A stretch of 64,000 bases of DNA from Catellatospora vulcania. Lineage in GTDB: Bacteria; Actinomycetota; Actinomycetes; Mycobacteriales; Micromonosporaceae. The notes beneath the pieces were generated by a model. That model was not told the origin of the DNA, made no database searches, and worked only from the letters and a program-made list of their open reading frames with translations. The position numbers and the translations under genes were made by a program. Shown here piece after piece: positions 16,940 through 24,835 of this stretch. Where the stretch lies: contig NZ_WARX01000006.1 of the NCBI RefSeq assembly GCF_009720385.1, forward strand, positions 124,001 through 188,000. Direction: 5' to 3'. Every line of letters starts with the position of its first letter. The stretch's first letter is position 1.

Positions 16940-18123
16940 TGTCGCGGTTCCTGGACGGCCTGAGCCGGGCGGGCGCGACCTCGTCGCACCCGCCCGGGTC
17001 GGCCGCCTCCCGCGAGGCCAAGCGCCGAGGGCAGCGCCGCGGCGCGGTGTTCGCCGCGCTGTGGCTGTGGCCGATGGCCCCCGCGATCCATGCCGTGCTG
17101 GTCGGCCAGGTTTTCGCGCCGGTGGCGGCCGGTCTCGGGCTGGCCGCCTTCATCACGCTCTACCTGTACGTCGTGGTGCAGGGCTTCAGCACCACGAACC
17201 AGCCGGGCCTGCGCAACCAGGCCCTGCTCGCGCTGGTCACCGTCCTCGGGGTGGCGCTCGCGGCGGCGTACGGCGGGCAGCCGGGCGGATGGCTGGGACT
17301 GGTGCTGTACCTGGCCGCCGCCGGGGTGGCGCTCTACCCCCTGCCCGTGGCCTACCTCTGGCTGGCCGCGATGGTCGCGGTGCAGGTCGGGCTGGGTCTG
17401 CTGCACGGCGAGCCGGGCCGGGAGATCGGCGAATCGGTCTTCAACACGATCATGGCGGGCGCACTGATCATGGTGGTACGCCGGATGATGCGCCTCATCC
17501 GCGAGCTGAGCGCGACCCGGGAGGAGCTGGCCCGCGCCGCCGTCGAGGGCGAGCGCCTGCGTTTCGCCCGCGACCTGCACGACCTGCTCGGCCACAGCCT
17601 GTCCCTGATCGTCGTCAAGGCCGAGGTGGTACGCCGCACCGCCGAGCGCGACGCGGCCGCCGCCGCCCGGGAGGCGGGCGAGATCGAGCAGATCGGGCGC
17701 ACCGCGCTGGCCGAGGTACGCCAGGCCGTCAGCGGATACCGCGCCCGCGCCTTCGCCGCCGAACTGGCCACCGCCGGGGCGGCGCTGTCCGACGCGGGCA
17801 TCGAGCCCACCGTGCGGACCACGGCCGAACCACTGCCGTCCGCCGTCGACGACGCCTTCGCCTGGGCGGTCCGCGAGGCCGCCACCAACGTGATCCGGCA
17901 CAGCGGAGCGGGCTCGTGCGTGATCGCGCTCAGCCGCACCGACCACTGGCAGCTGGAGGTACGCGACGACGGCCGCGGCATCCCGGCGGAGGCCGCCCCC
18001 GGCAACGGCCTACGCGGCCTGGCTGAACGGCTGGCCCTGGTCGGCGGCACGCTGTCGACCGTGGACCTGTCCGGCGGCGGCTTCGTGCTGCGCGCCACCG
18101 CGCCCGCGGGCGGCCCCGCATGA
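16939..18123 (+). CDS. Sensor histidine kinase, NarL/DesK type
   Basis: 394 residues. About five N-terminal membrane helices (roughly residues 35-165) serve as sensor, followed by a HisKA_3 dimer helix with ERLRFARDLHDLLGHSL, His214 being the expected phosphorylation site. The HATPase domain has REAATNVIRHS (N box) and EVRDDGRGIP (G1 box). The ATG at 16939 overlaps the permease stop by one base. With its regulator it resembles DesK/LiaS-like pairs that respond to membrane state or to the exported compound; the signal is unknown. Confidence 0.9.
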   Translation: MSRFLDGLSRAGATSSHPPGSAASREAKRRGQRRGAVFAALWLWPMAPAIHAVLVGQVFAPVAAGLGLAAFITLYLYVVVQGFSTTNQPGLRNQALLALVTVLGVALAAAYGGQPGGWLGLVLYLAAAGVALYPLPVAYLWLAAMVAVQVGLGLLHGEPGREIGESVFNTIMAGALIMVVRRMMRLIRELSATREELARAAVEGERLRFARDLHDLLGHSLSLIVVKAEVVRRTAERDAAAAAREAGEIEQIGRTALAEVRQAVSGYRARAFAAELATAGAALSDAGIEPTVRTTAEPLPSAVDDAFAWAVREAATNVIRHSGAGSCVIALSRTDHWQLEVRDDGRGIPAEAAPGNGLRGLAERLALVGGTLSTVDLSGGGFVLRATAPAGGPA

Positions 18124-18196
18124 TCCGCCGCCGTGCTCGCCGCGGGTCTGCTGTGCCGCGGGCGGCGGGTGCGCCCGTGCCGATCGGAGGCGGCGC

Positions 18197-18802
18197 GTGA
18201 TCCGGGTGCTGCTCGCCGAGGATCAGGGCATGATGCGTGGCGCGCTGGCGCTGCTGCTCGGCCTGGAACCCGACATCGAGGTGGTGGCCCAGGTCGGCCG
18301 GGGCGACGAGGTGGCCGCTGCCGCTGCCGCGGCGTCGCCCGACGTGGCGCTGCTCGACATCGAGATGCCCGGCCTGTCCGGCCTGGACGCCGCCGCGCAG
18401 CTGCGGGCCGCCGCGCCGGAGTGCAAGGTGCTGATCCTGACCACCTTCGGCCGGCCGGGTTACCTGCGCCGGGCCATGGACGCCGGAGCGCGCGGCTTCC
18501 TGGTCAAGGACGGCCCCGTCGAGGAGCTGGCCGAGGCGGTCCGCCGGGTGCTCGCCGGGCAGACCGTCATCGACCCCGCGCTGGCGGCCGCCGCCCTGGC
18601 CGCCGGCCCCAACCCGCTCACCGAACGCGAGCGCGAGGTGCTGGCCAGCGCCGCCGACGGAGCGACCATCGCCGACCTGGCCGTCCGCCTGCACCTGTCC
18701 GAAAGCACCGTCCGCAACTACCTCTCCGCCGCCATCGGCAAAACCGGCACCCGCAACCGCATGGAAGCCATCCAAACCGCCCGCACCCAGGGCTGGCTCT
18801 GA
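18197..18802 (+). CDS. Response regulator, NarL/LuxR type
   Basis: 201 residues. The receiver has Glu8/Asp9, the phospho-acceptor Asp54 in LLDIEMPG, and Lys in the VKDGP segment. The C-terminal LuxR helix-turn-helix includes LTEREREVLASAADG and LHLSESTVRNYLSAA. GTG start at 18197 follows GGAGG. There is a 73-base gap after the kinase gene but no terminator, so co-transcription is likely. It probably controls the exporter operon it belongs to. Confidence 0.92.
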   Translation: MIRVLLAEDQGMMRGALALLLGLEPDIEVVAQVGRGDEVAAAAAAASPDVALLDIEMPGLSGLDAAAQLRAAAPECKVLILTTFGRPGYLRRAMDAGARGFLVKDGPVEELAEAVRRVLAGQTVIDPALAAAALAAGPNPLTEREREVLASAADGATIADLAVRLHLSESTVRNYLSAAIGKTGTRNRMEAIQTARTQGWL

Positions 18803-18907
18803 CCCCGGCGCGATGGGTCGATCATGACTTGCGGGCGTGTTCGACGGCGTGTCGCAACCCTGCCACCGTGCTCGATCCGGAACCGGGTCGGCGGCCGTAG
18901 AGCGCGG

Positions 18908-19222
18908 TCAGGGTAGACCGGCGAGGCGGAGCAGGGCGGCGGTGACGGCGGCCGCGACCACGACCACCACGAACGGGGCCTTGCGCCAGGCGAGGACCGC
19001 GCCGACCAGCACGCCCAGCGGGCGGGCGACACCGACGGACAGCCGTCCCGCCTCCGTGAACACCGCGGTGGCGACCAGTGCGGCGAGCAGTGTCGTGGCG
19101 GCGATCGGCAGCAGATGGCGCAGCCGTTCGGGCAGCACCAGGCGGTCGTGCAGCAGCACCCCGGCGATCCGGGTCGCGTAGGTGCCCACGGCCAGCGCGA
19201 GCACCACCAGCAGCATCGTCAC
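18908..19222 (-). CDS. azlD: AzlD-like branched-chain amino acid transport subunit
   Basis: 104-residue protein with four hydrophobic segments. The AzlD signature is seen in TYATRIAGVLL near the N-terminus. It pairs with AzlC, whose gene overlaps it by four bases upstream. AzlCD complexes export branched-chain amino acids (as BrnFE in Corynebacterium). It is the last gene of the unit, convergent with the LuxR regulator gene. Confidence 0.85.
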   Translation of the reverse strand: MTMLLVVLALAVGTYATRIAGVLLHDRLVLPERLRHLLPIAATTLLAALVATAVFTEAGRLSVGVARPLGVLVGAVLAWRKAPFVVVVVAAAVTAALLRLAGLP

Positions 19223-20151
19223 CGCGACCCCCGCTGCGCCCGAGTCTCCACTGCCGTAGACGCGGCCTCGATCACGGGGACAGGCGGCGCGCCCTGATCG
19301 CCGGACTCCGCGTCGACCGGGACGCCGGTCGGCCCCGCTTCGCTCGGGTTACCCGCCGACCCCGCTGCGTCCGGGATACCAGCCGTCCCCGCTTCGCTCG
19401 GGCTACCCGCCGACCCCACTGCGGCCGGGACACCAGCCGTCCCCGCGTCGCCCGGTACCTCGGCGGGGCGCGCGGGCGGGGTGGGCAGCAGCACGGCGGC
19501 ACCGACGCCGAGCAGCGCGGCCAGCACCGGCAGGCCCGCCGGAAGCAGCGGCGTCGCGGCCACGGCGAGCAGTGAACCGGCGATCGCGGCGGCGCGGGTG
19601 GCCCGGTCGCGCAACGACGGCAGCAGCAGGGCCAGCAGGCCCGCCGGGAACGCGGCGTCGAGCCCGTACACGGCGGGGTCGCCGACCGCACTGCCCAGCA
19701 GGACGCCGATCAGCGTGCCGATGTTCCAGGTCACGAAGATGGTCACGCCGACGGTCCAGAACGCCCGGCCGCGGCGCTCGGGGTGGCGCTCGGCCAGCGC
19801 GAAGGCCGTGCTCTCGTCGATCACCAGGTGCGCCCCGGTGAACCGGGCCAGCCTGCTCCGGCCGATCGCCGGCCCGACCGCCAGCCCGAACGGCAGATGG
19901 CGCGCGTTGATCAGCATGCCGCCGACCACCGCCGCGATCGGGCTGCCGGTCATCAACGCGACCGCGAGGAACTGCGAGCCACCGGCGAAGACCAGCACCG
20001 ACATGGCCGCGGGCACCCAGGCGGGCAGGCCCGAGGCCACCGCGATCGCGCCGAACGACAGGCCGATGACGCCGACCGCCGCGCCGATCGCGGCCGCGTC
20101 GCGCCACAGCCGGGCTTCGCGCCCGTCCGCCTGCCGCATGCTGGTAATCAC
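19219..20151 (-). CDS. azlC: AzlC-like branched-chain amino acid permease with repeat tail
   Basis: 310 residues. The first 225 residues are the normal AzlC membrane domain, with SFGAIAVASGLPAWVPAAMS and FAGGSQFLAVAL near the N-terminus. The last about 80 residues are an unusual Ala/Gly/Pro/Glu-rich extension built from an 18-residue unit (GTAGIPDAAGSAGNPSEA and variants) repeated about 2.3 times, encoded by 54-bp tandem repeats. This tail is not part of the family and looks disordered. The azlD start overlaps the stop. ATG 20151 or 20139 may be the start. Confidence 0.85.
   Translation of the reverse strand: MITSMRQADGREARLWRDAAAIGAAVGVIGLSFGAIAVASGLPAWVPAAMSVLVFAGGSQFLAVALMTGSPIAAVVGGMLINARHLPFGLAVGPAIGRSRLARFTGAHLVIDESTAFALAERHPERRGRAFWTVGVTIFVTWNIGTLIGVLLGSAVGDPAVYGLDAAFPAGLLALLLPSLRDRATRAAAIAGSLLAVAATPLLPAGLPVLAALLGVGAAVLLPTPPARPAEVPGDAGTAGVPAAVGSAGSPSEAGTAGIPDAAGSAGNPSEAGPTGVPVDAESGDQGAPPVPVIEAASTAVETRAQRGSR
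19331..19450. repeat. 54-bp tandem repeat within azlC
   Basis: About 2.3 units, each with CCCCGCTTCGCTCGGG at its left edge on the plus strand. It encodes the 18-residue repeats in the AzlC C-terminus and keeps frame. Confidence 0.8.
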
Positions 20152-20314
20152 CTCAAGACGTTCCGTCAGTTACCACCACGGTAACGCCGCCGGGCGGCAC
20201 CCCGGACGACCGCCCGCGCGCCGCCCATCCTGTGGACGCCCGCTGACCAGCCCCGTCCCCCACCCGCCCGCTTCCCACCGCCGACCCGGGCGGCCGGGCC
20301 GGGCCGGTCCGGCG

Positions 20315-20381
20315 CAAGATCGCTGTTTCGGGTCGGAAAGTGAGGTCAGGCCGCAGGTTTTGACACGAAACAGCGATCTTG
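20315..20381. repeat. Hairpin repeat family C, copy 1
   Basis: 20-base arms (20315-20334 and 20362-20381), CAAGATCGCTGTTTCG with one mismatch in the full arm. The same arms occur at 36783-36847. It lies 3' of the MFS gene at 20432 and 5' of azlC in a 280-base gap. The remainder of the gap is G+C-rich with no evident gene. Confidence 0.88.
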
Positions 20382-20431
20382 ACGGCGGCGAGGGTGGGGG
20401 TGAGGGTGAGGGCAGCGCGTGTCCGCGGGCC

Positions 20432-21883
20432 TCAGGCGGAGGTGAGGGCGGCGGGGCGGGACGGCACTGCGGTGGGCGCGGCGTCGGCGCGGTCCGCGGC
20501 GCGTACCGCACGGCGCAGGCCCGGTGCGACCAGCGCGGCCAGCAGCAGGCCCAGCACCGCGGCGGCCAGGGGAACCGCGAACGCACCGCGGTAGCCGTAC
20601 GCGTCGGCGAGGCGGCCCGCGACGGCCGCGCCCAGCGACACCCCCGCGACCACGCCACTGGCCAGCAGCGTCATCACCATGCCCGCGCGGCGCGGCGGGC
20701 ACAGCCGGCCTGCCAGGGCGTATCCGGAGATCAGGTACGGCGCGGCGGTCACGCCGAGCACGACCACGGCGGCCAGGGCGGTGACCGTGGAGTGCGCGAG
20801 CAGTAGTGCGGCGGTGCCCGCGACCAGCGCCGCGGCCGACCAGAGGTACCGGGTGACCGGGCCGAGCGACTCCGGCAGCCAGGCCACGGCGAGCCCGGCG
20901 ACGGCGCTGCCGACACCCAGCACGGCATAGATCAGACCGGCCGAGCCGGGCGAGCCGATCGAGTCGGCGAAGGCGGTCACGCCGGTCTGCGTCGCCCCGA
21001 ACACGACGCCGATCACCGACATGGCCGCGACCAGCGCCGCCACCCGCGCGAACGGCATCCGCCCGGCGGCGTCGGCCCGCTCGACGGCTTCGGCCCGCCC
21101 GGCGGCGTCCACACGCGGCGCGGAACCGGCCTCGGCGCCGGCTCGGCGAGCTCCGCCGACCGGTCGAACTCCACCGGTGGGGCGAGCGCCCGACGCGGAC
21201 TCGACGCGCGGAGCGCGCAGCACGACCCGCGGAGCGCGCAGCACGACCCGCGGAGCGCGCAGCACGACGCGCGGAGCGCGCAGCACGGGCGGCACGGTGC
21301 GGTGCAGCGCGAACGGCACCGCGGCCAGGACCGTCAGCACGGACGCCACCAGCAGCGGCGCGCCCGCCCAGCCGGACAGCACCAGGATGCCGACCAGCGC
21401 CGGGCCGGCCAGGAACGAGGCCTCGTCGACGGCGCCCTCGTACGCCATCGCGGTGGGCAGTTGCCGTTGCTGTCCGCGGTCGCCGAGCAGCACCGCCCAG
21501 CGCACCCGTACGAGCGGGCCGACCTGGGGCATGGCGAATCCGGCGAGCGCCGCTAGCGGCAGCACCGCGCCGGACCGGCCGCCGGTGACGGCGAGCACGA
21601 GGGCGGCGTACGCGGCGGCGTCGACGGCGGCCGTGGCGAGGCCGACGGCGCGCTGGCCGAAACGGTCGGCGAGCGTCCCGGCGACGGGGCCGCCGAGCGC
21701 AGCCCCGATGCCGAACGCGGCGGCGGCCAGTCCTGCGGTGCCGTAGCTGCCGGTGGCCGCGACGACGAGGGTGATCACGCCGAGCGGGCCCATGGCGGCG
21801 GGCAGGCGGGCGAGGAAGGCGAGCACGAGGAACCAGGGTCCGGTGATCCGGACGAGGTCACGATAGGTGGCACGGGCGGGCAT
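20432..21883 (-). CDS. MFS transporter with repeat-expanded central loop
   Basis: 483 residues, 12 hydrophobic segments in two sets of six. Loop 2-3 carries GGPVAGTLADRFGQRAVG (motif A). The central cytosolic loop is enlarged by four tandem VLRAPRV units (21-bp DNA repeats) and then an Ala/Arg-rich stretch. The ATG at 21883 begins MPARATYRDLV; the frame stays open further upstream but that part has no membrane or family character. Substrate is unknown; the overall form suggests a drug or metabolite exporter. Confidence 0.85.
   Translation of the reverse strand: MPARATYRDLVRITGPWFLVLAFLARLPAAMGPLGVITLVVAATGSYGTAGLAAAAFGIGAALGGPVAGTLADRFGQRAVGLATAAVDAAAYAALVLAVTGGRSGAVLPLAALAGFAMPQVGPLVRVRWAVLLGDRGQQRQLPTAMAYEGAVDEASFLAGPALVGILVLSGWAGAPLLVASVLTVLAAVPFALHRTVPPVLRAPRVVLRAPRVVLRAPRVVLRAPRVESASGARPTGGVRPVGGARRAGAEAGSAPRVDAAGRAEAVERADAAGRMPFARVAALVAAMSVIGVVFGATQTGVTAFADSIGSPGSAGLIYAVLGVGSAVAGLAVAWLPESLGPVTRYLWSAAALVAGTAALLLAHSTVTALAAVVVLGVTAAPYLISGYALAGRLCPPRRAGMVMTLLASGVVAGVSLGAAVAGRLADAYGYRGAFAVPLAAAVLGLLLAALVAPGLRRAVRAADRADAAPTAVPSRPAALTSA
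21200..21290. repeat. 21-bp tandem repeat inside the MFS gene
   Basis: Four near-identical copies of CGCGGAGCGCGCAGCACGACC (read on the plus strand with small variations), coding for VLRAPRV repeats. The unit length is a multiple of three, so copy number can vary without breaking the frame. Confidence 0.8.
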
Positions 21884-22028
21884 GATTCGGCACTCCGGGT
21901 ACGACGCGGTTGATGCGCGCCGTCCCACCCAACCAGCGTGCCCCTTGCGGCCCTGTGCGTCGCCCAGTGTAACCAGCCAAGATCCGCTTCCGGTAGCGGA
22001 TGTCACCAGCAGCACAGCCGGCGGCCTG

Positions 22029-22079
22029 TTAAGAAGGTGCCCTTGCTCTACGAAAACCGTTAAGAAGGTGCCCTTCCTT
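22029..22079. repeat. Hairpin repeat family B, copy 2 (direct form)
   Basis: GTTAAGAAGGTGCCCTT occurs twice in the same orientation (22029-22045 and 22060-22076). Because the unit is itself almost palindromic it can still fold. The right unit supplies the last codons and the TAA stop of the ABC ATPase gene on the minus strand. Confidence 0.85.
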
Positions 22080-23028
22080 CGGAGCGGTAGAGGCGGGCGA
22101 TGACTTCTTCGATTTCGGGTTCGGTTACGGAGAGGTCGCGGAGGCCGCCGAGGGCGGACAGCGCGGAGACCAGGGTGCCGACGGAGGCGGTGCCGTCGAG
22201 GGTGAAGGTCAGCCGCGGGCCGGTGGCGGCGGCGAGGTATACGCCGGGCAGGGCGGGCAGGGTGGCCGGTGGCGCGTCGAATTCCACGGTCACCCGGCGC
22301 TGCGAGCCGTAGCGGGCGTGCAGGGCGTCGATGCCGCCGTCGTGCACCACGCGGCCGTGGTCGATGACGACGATGCGCCGGCACAGCCGCTCGATGTCGG
22401 CCAGGTCGTGCGTGGTCAGCACGATCGTCGTGTCGCCGGACTCGCCCAGCTCGGCCAGGAAGCCGCGGACCGCCTGCTTGCTCACCACGTCGAGGCCGAT
22501 GGTCGGCTCGTCGAGGAACAGCACCTCTGGGCCGTGCAGCAGGGCCGCGGTCAGCTCGCCGCGCATGCGCTGGCCCAGCGAGAGCTGGCGCACCGGGGTG
22601 TCCAGGAACGGATCGAGTTCGAGCAGGCCGCGGCAGCGGCGCAGGCGGACGGCGTGCTCGGCGGCGGGCACCCGGTAGATGTGGCGCAGCAGCTCGTACG
22701 AGTCGCGCAGCGGCAGGTCCCACCACAGCTGCGAGCGCTGCCCGAACACCACGCCGATGCGCCGGGCCAGCAGGATGCGCTGCGGCACCGGGGTCAGCCC
22801 GCACACGGAGACCGCGCCGCCGGACGGGTTCAGCACCCCGGTGAGCATCTTCAGCGTCGTGGACTTGCCCGCGCCGTTGGGCCCGAGGTAGCCGAGCAGC
22901 TCGCCGCGCTGCACGATCAGGTCGACGCCGTCGACCGCGGCGACCTCCCGGCGTTCGCGCCGCAGCAGGCTCTTGCGCACCCGCACGGTGAAGTCCTTGC
23001 GCAACCCGTGCGCCTCGATCACGTTCAC
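22060..23028 (-). CDS. ABC-2 exporter ATP-binding protein
   Basis: 322 residues. Walker A GPNGAGKST, Q-loop FGQRSQLWWDLP, signature LSLGQRMR (variant of LSGGQ), Walker B VLFLDEPTIGLD and H-loop LTTHDL are present. The FGQRSQL and LSLGQRMR forms are typical of a subfamily paired with two different ABC-2 permeases, as found here. The last residues GRAPS and the stop lie inside repeat B2, so the repeat seems to have altered the C-terminus. GTG start at 23028. Substrate is unknown. Confidence 0.9.
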   Translation of the reverse strand: MNVIEAHGLRKDFTVRVRKSLLRRERREVAAVDGVDLIVQRGELLGYLGPNGAGKSTTLKMLTGVLNPSGGAVSVCGLTPVPQRILLARRIGVVFGQRSQLWWDLPLRDSYELLRHIYRVPAAEHAVRLRRCRGLLELDPFLDTPVRQLSLGQRMRGELTAALLHGPEVLFLDEPTIGLDVVSKQAVRGFLAELGESGDTTIVLTTHDLADIERLCRRIVVIDHGRVVHDGGIDALHARYGSQRRVTVEFDAPPATLPALPGVYLAAATGPRLTFTLDGTASVGTLVSALSALGGLRDLSVTEPEIEEVIARLYRSEGRAPS

Positions 23029-23050
23029 GCCGCCTGCCTCCCGTTCGCGT

Positions 23051-23860
23051 TCATGAGCCGGTGCTGCGGTAGTGGCGTACGCCGGTGCGCCAGACCAGGG
23101 CGGCCAGGGCGGCGGCGACGGCGGCCAGCACCGGGCTGCACCAGCCCAGCCAGGCCGGGCTGCCCAAGGGGTCGGTTCGGTCCAGCAGGATCAGCGCCGG
23201 GTAGTACGCCACGAAGCCGAAGCCCAGCCCGAAGGCGAGCAGGTGGCGGAACCAGCCGCCGTAGACCGTCATCGGGTACGAGGTGAAGTCGCGCCCGCCG
23301 TAGGTCAGCGCCGCGCTCAGCTCGCCGGAGTCCACCCACCAGAACGCCACGGTGGCGGTGGCCACGAAGAACGCGCTGAAGAACACCGCCCCGGCCACCG
23401 GTGTGAGCACGAGGAGCAGGAGGTTGGCGGGGGTGGCCGGCACCCCGGCCAGGCGCACCGCGACCACCAGCACCGCCACGCCGGAGACCACTCGGCCCAG
23501 CCGCCGCACGCCGACGTCGAGCACCAGCAGCTGCCACAGCACGCCCAGCGGGCGGATCAGGACCGCGTCGAGCAGCCCGGTGCGCACGTGGCGCTGCATC
23601 TTGTCGATGTTGCCGACGGCCAGGTCGGCCAGCGAGAAGCCCAGCGACGACAGGGCGAACACGAGCAGCGCGTCGGTCAGCGAGAACCCGGCCAGCACCG
23701 GCACCCGGTGGAAGACGACCAGCACGGTGAGCAGGTCGGCGCCGAGGAAGACGACGTTGGAGAACAGATCGAGGGCGAAGCTCACCCGGTACGACGCCTG
23801 CGAGCGCACCTGCGCGGCGACCAGCCGCCGGTAGATCGCCGCGGTCGACGGCTCAGCCAC
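23051..23860 (-). CDS. ABC-2 family permease, second subunit
   Basis: 269 residues with six hydrophobic segments. The N-terminus YRRLVAAQVRSQASYRVSF and the central GNIDKMQRHVRTGLLDAVLIRPLG are typical of the ABC-2 permeases paired with the LSLGQ-type ATPase. It overlaps the upstream permease gene by eight bases and is followed after 22 bases by the ATPase gene. It should form a heterodimeric channel with the product of 23853-24716. Confidence 0.85.
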   Translation of the reverse strand: MAEPSTAAIYRRLVAAQVRSQASYRVSFALDLFSNVVFLGADLLTVLVVFHRVPVLAGFSLTDALLVFALSSLGFSLADLAVGNIDKMQRHVRTGLLDAVLIRPLGVLWQLLVLDVGVRRLGRVVSGVAVLVVAVRLAGVPATPANLLLLVLTPVAGAVFFSAFFVATATVAFWWVDSGELSAALTYGGRDFTSYPMTVYGGWFRHLLAFGLGFGFVAYYPALILLDRTDPLGSPAWLGWCSPVLAAVAAALAALVWRTGVRHYRSTGS

Positions 23861-24716
23861 CCTGCACCACCAGCCGCCGCTCGGCCCGTCGCTGCACGAG
23901 CACGCAGGCTGTGAACAGCAGCCCGGCCCACAGCGCCTGGAGCCCGAGCAGGGCCAGCTGCCCGGTCGGCGGGTCCCGTTCGACCAGCACGTCGAGCGGG
24001 ACCTGCAGCAGCGACGGGAACGGCGTGCCCAGGTAGACGGCGGTGGCGAGCCCGTCGGGCAGGAATCGGATCGGGAAGTACAGGCCGCCGAGCATGCCCG
24101 CGCAGACGGCCCAGCCCATCAGCACACCACGGGTGTCCAGCAGCCAGTAGCCGGCCGCGTTGACCAGGTAGCGCCCGGCGAAGCAGACCAGCACGGCGAG
24201 CAGCACCGACACCGCGAACATGGGGTAGGTGGCGGCCCGCTGCGGCAGGTACATGTCGAACGCGAGCGCGCCGACCACGACCGGCACGACGAACCGGGTG
24301 AGCATGGCGTACGCCGCCCGGCCCAGGTCGGGCAGCAGGTAGCCGAGCACCGGGTGCACCGGGCGCAGCAGGTCGGTGACCACGTCGCCGGAGCGGATCC
24401 GGTCGGCCAGGTCGGTCCAGCCCCACATCGCCACCACGCCGATCAGGCCCTGCCCGGCCCACACGTAGGTGACCAGTTGCGGGGCGTCGTAGCCCGCGGC
24501 CTGCCCGCCGAGCGCCACCGCGGAGCCGGCCACGGCCAGCATGACGTAGGTGCGCACGAAGCCGAACATGGTGTTGGTGATGGTGGCCGCCACGGTCGCC
24601 TGGCGATATGTGGAGAACCTCCGGAATCCGGATGCACCTAATGTCCGGAAAAGCCCTGCCGCTTCGGTGAAGTTTCGGATTGTGAGCCGATCCGCAGTGG
24701 CGGTGACGAAGCCCAC
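23853..24716 (-). CDS. ABC-2 family permease, first subunit
   Basis: About 287 residues from GTG 24716, with six hydrophobic segments. The segment [24 protein letters not shown] is the conserved beginning of this permease family, and [16 protein letters not shown] is also typical. The start is uncertain: GTG 24716 gives a 30-residue lead, and later in-frame starts would remove the conserved segment. It is first gene of the three-gene exporter operon. It diverges from the WG-repeat gene, with an A+T-richer intergenic of about 120 bases. Confidence 0.8.
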   Translation of the reverse strand: MGFVTATADRLTIRNFTEAAGLFRTLGASGFRRFSTYRQATVAATITNTMFGFVRTYVMLAVAGSAVALGGQAAGYDAPQLVTYVWAGQGLIGVVAMWGWTDLADRIRSGDVVTDLLRPVHPVLGYLLPDLGRAAYAMLTRFVVPVVVGALAFDMYLPQRAATYPMFAVSVLLAVLVCFAGRYLVNAAGYWLLDTRGVLMGWAVCAGMLGGLYFPIRFLPDGLATAVYLGTPFPSLLQVPLDVLVERDPPTGQLALLGLQALWAGLLFTACVLVQRRAERRLVVQGG

Positions 24717-24835
24717 CCCGTACCCTCCACTCGCAACCGCATTCTTTTTTCGGCCGGGCGCGACCATACCTTTGTGGCAACCCGGTTCGCGATGCATTTG
24801 TGCCATACAAGACTCAGAACCAGGCGAGGTGGGGC

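Noticed and set aside
18803-18907. Hairpin of family D between the LuxR regulator and azlD
   Set aside because: GATCATGACTTGC resembles the family D arm, but no complementary second arm was found.
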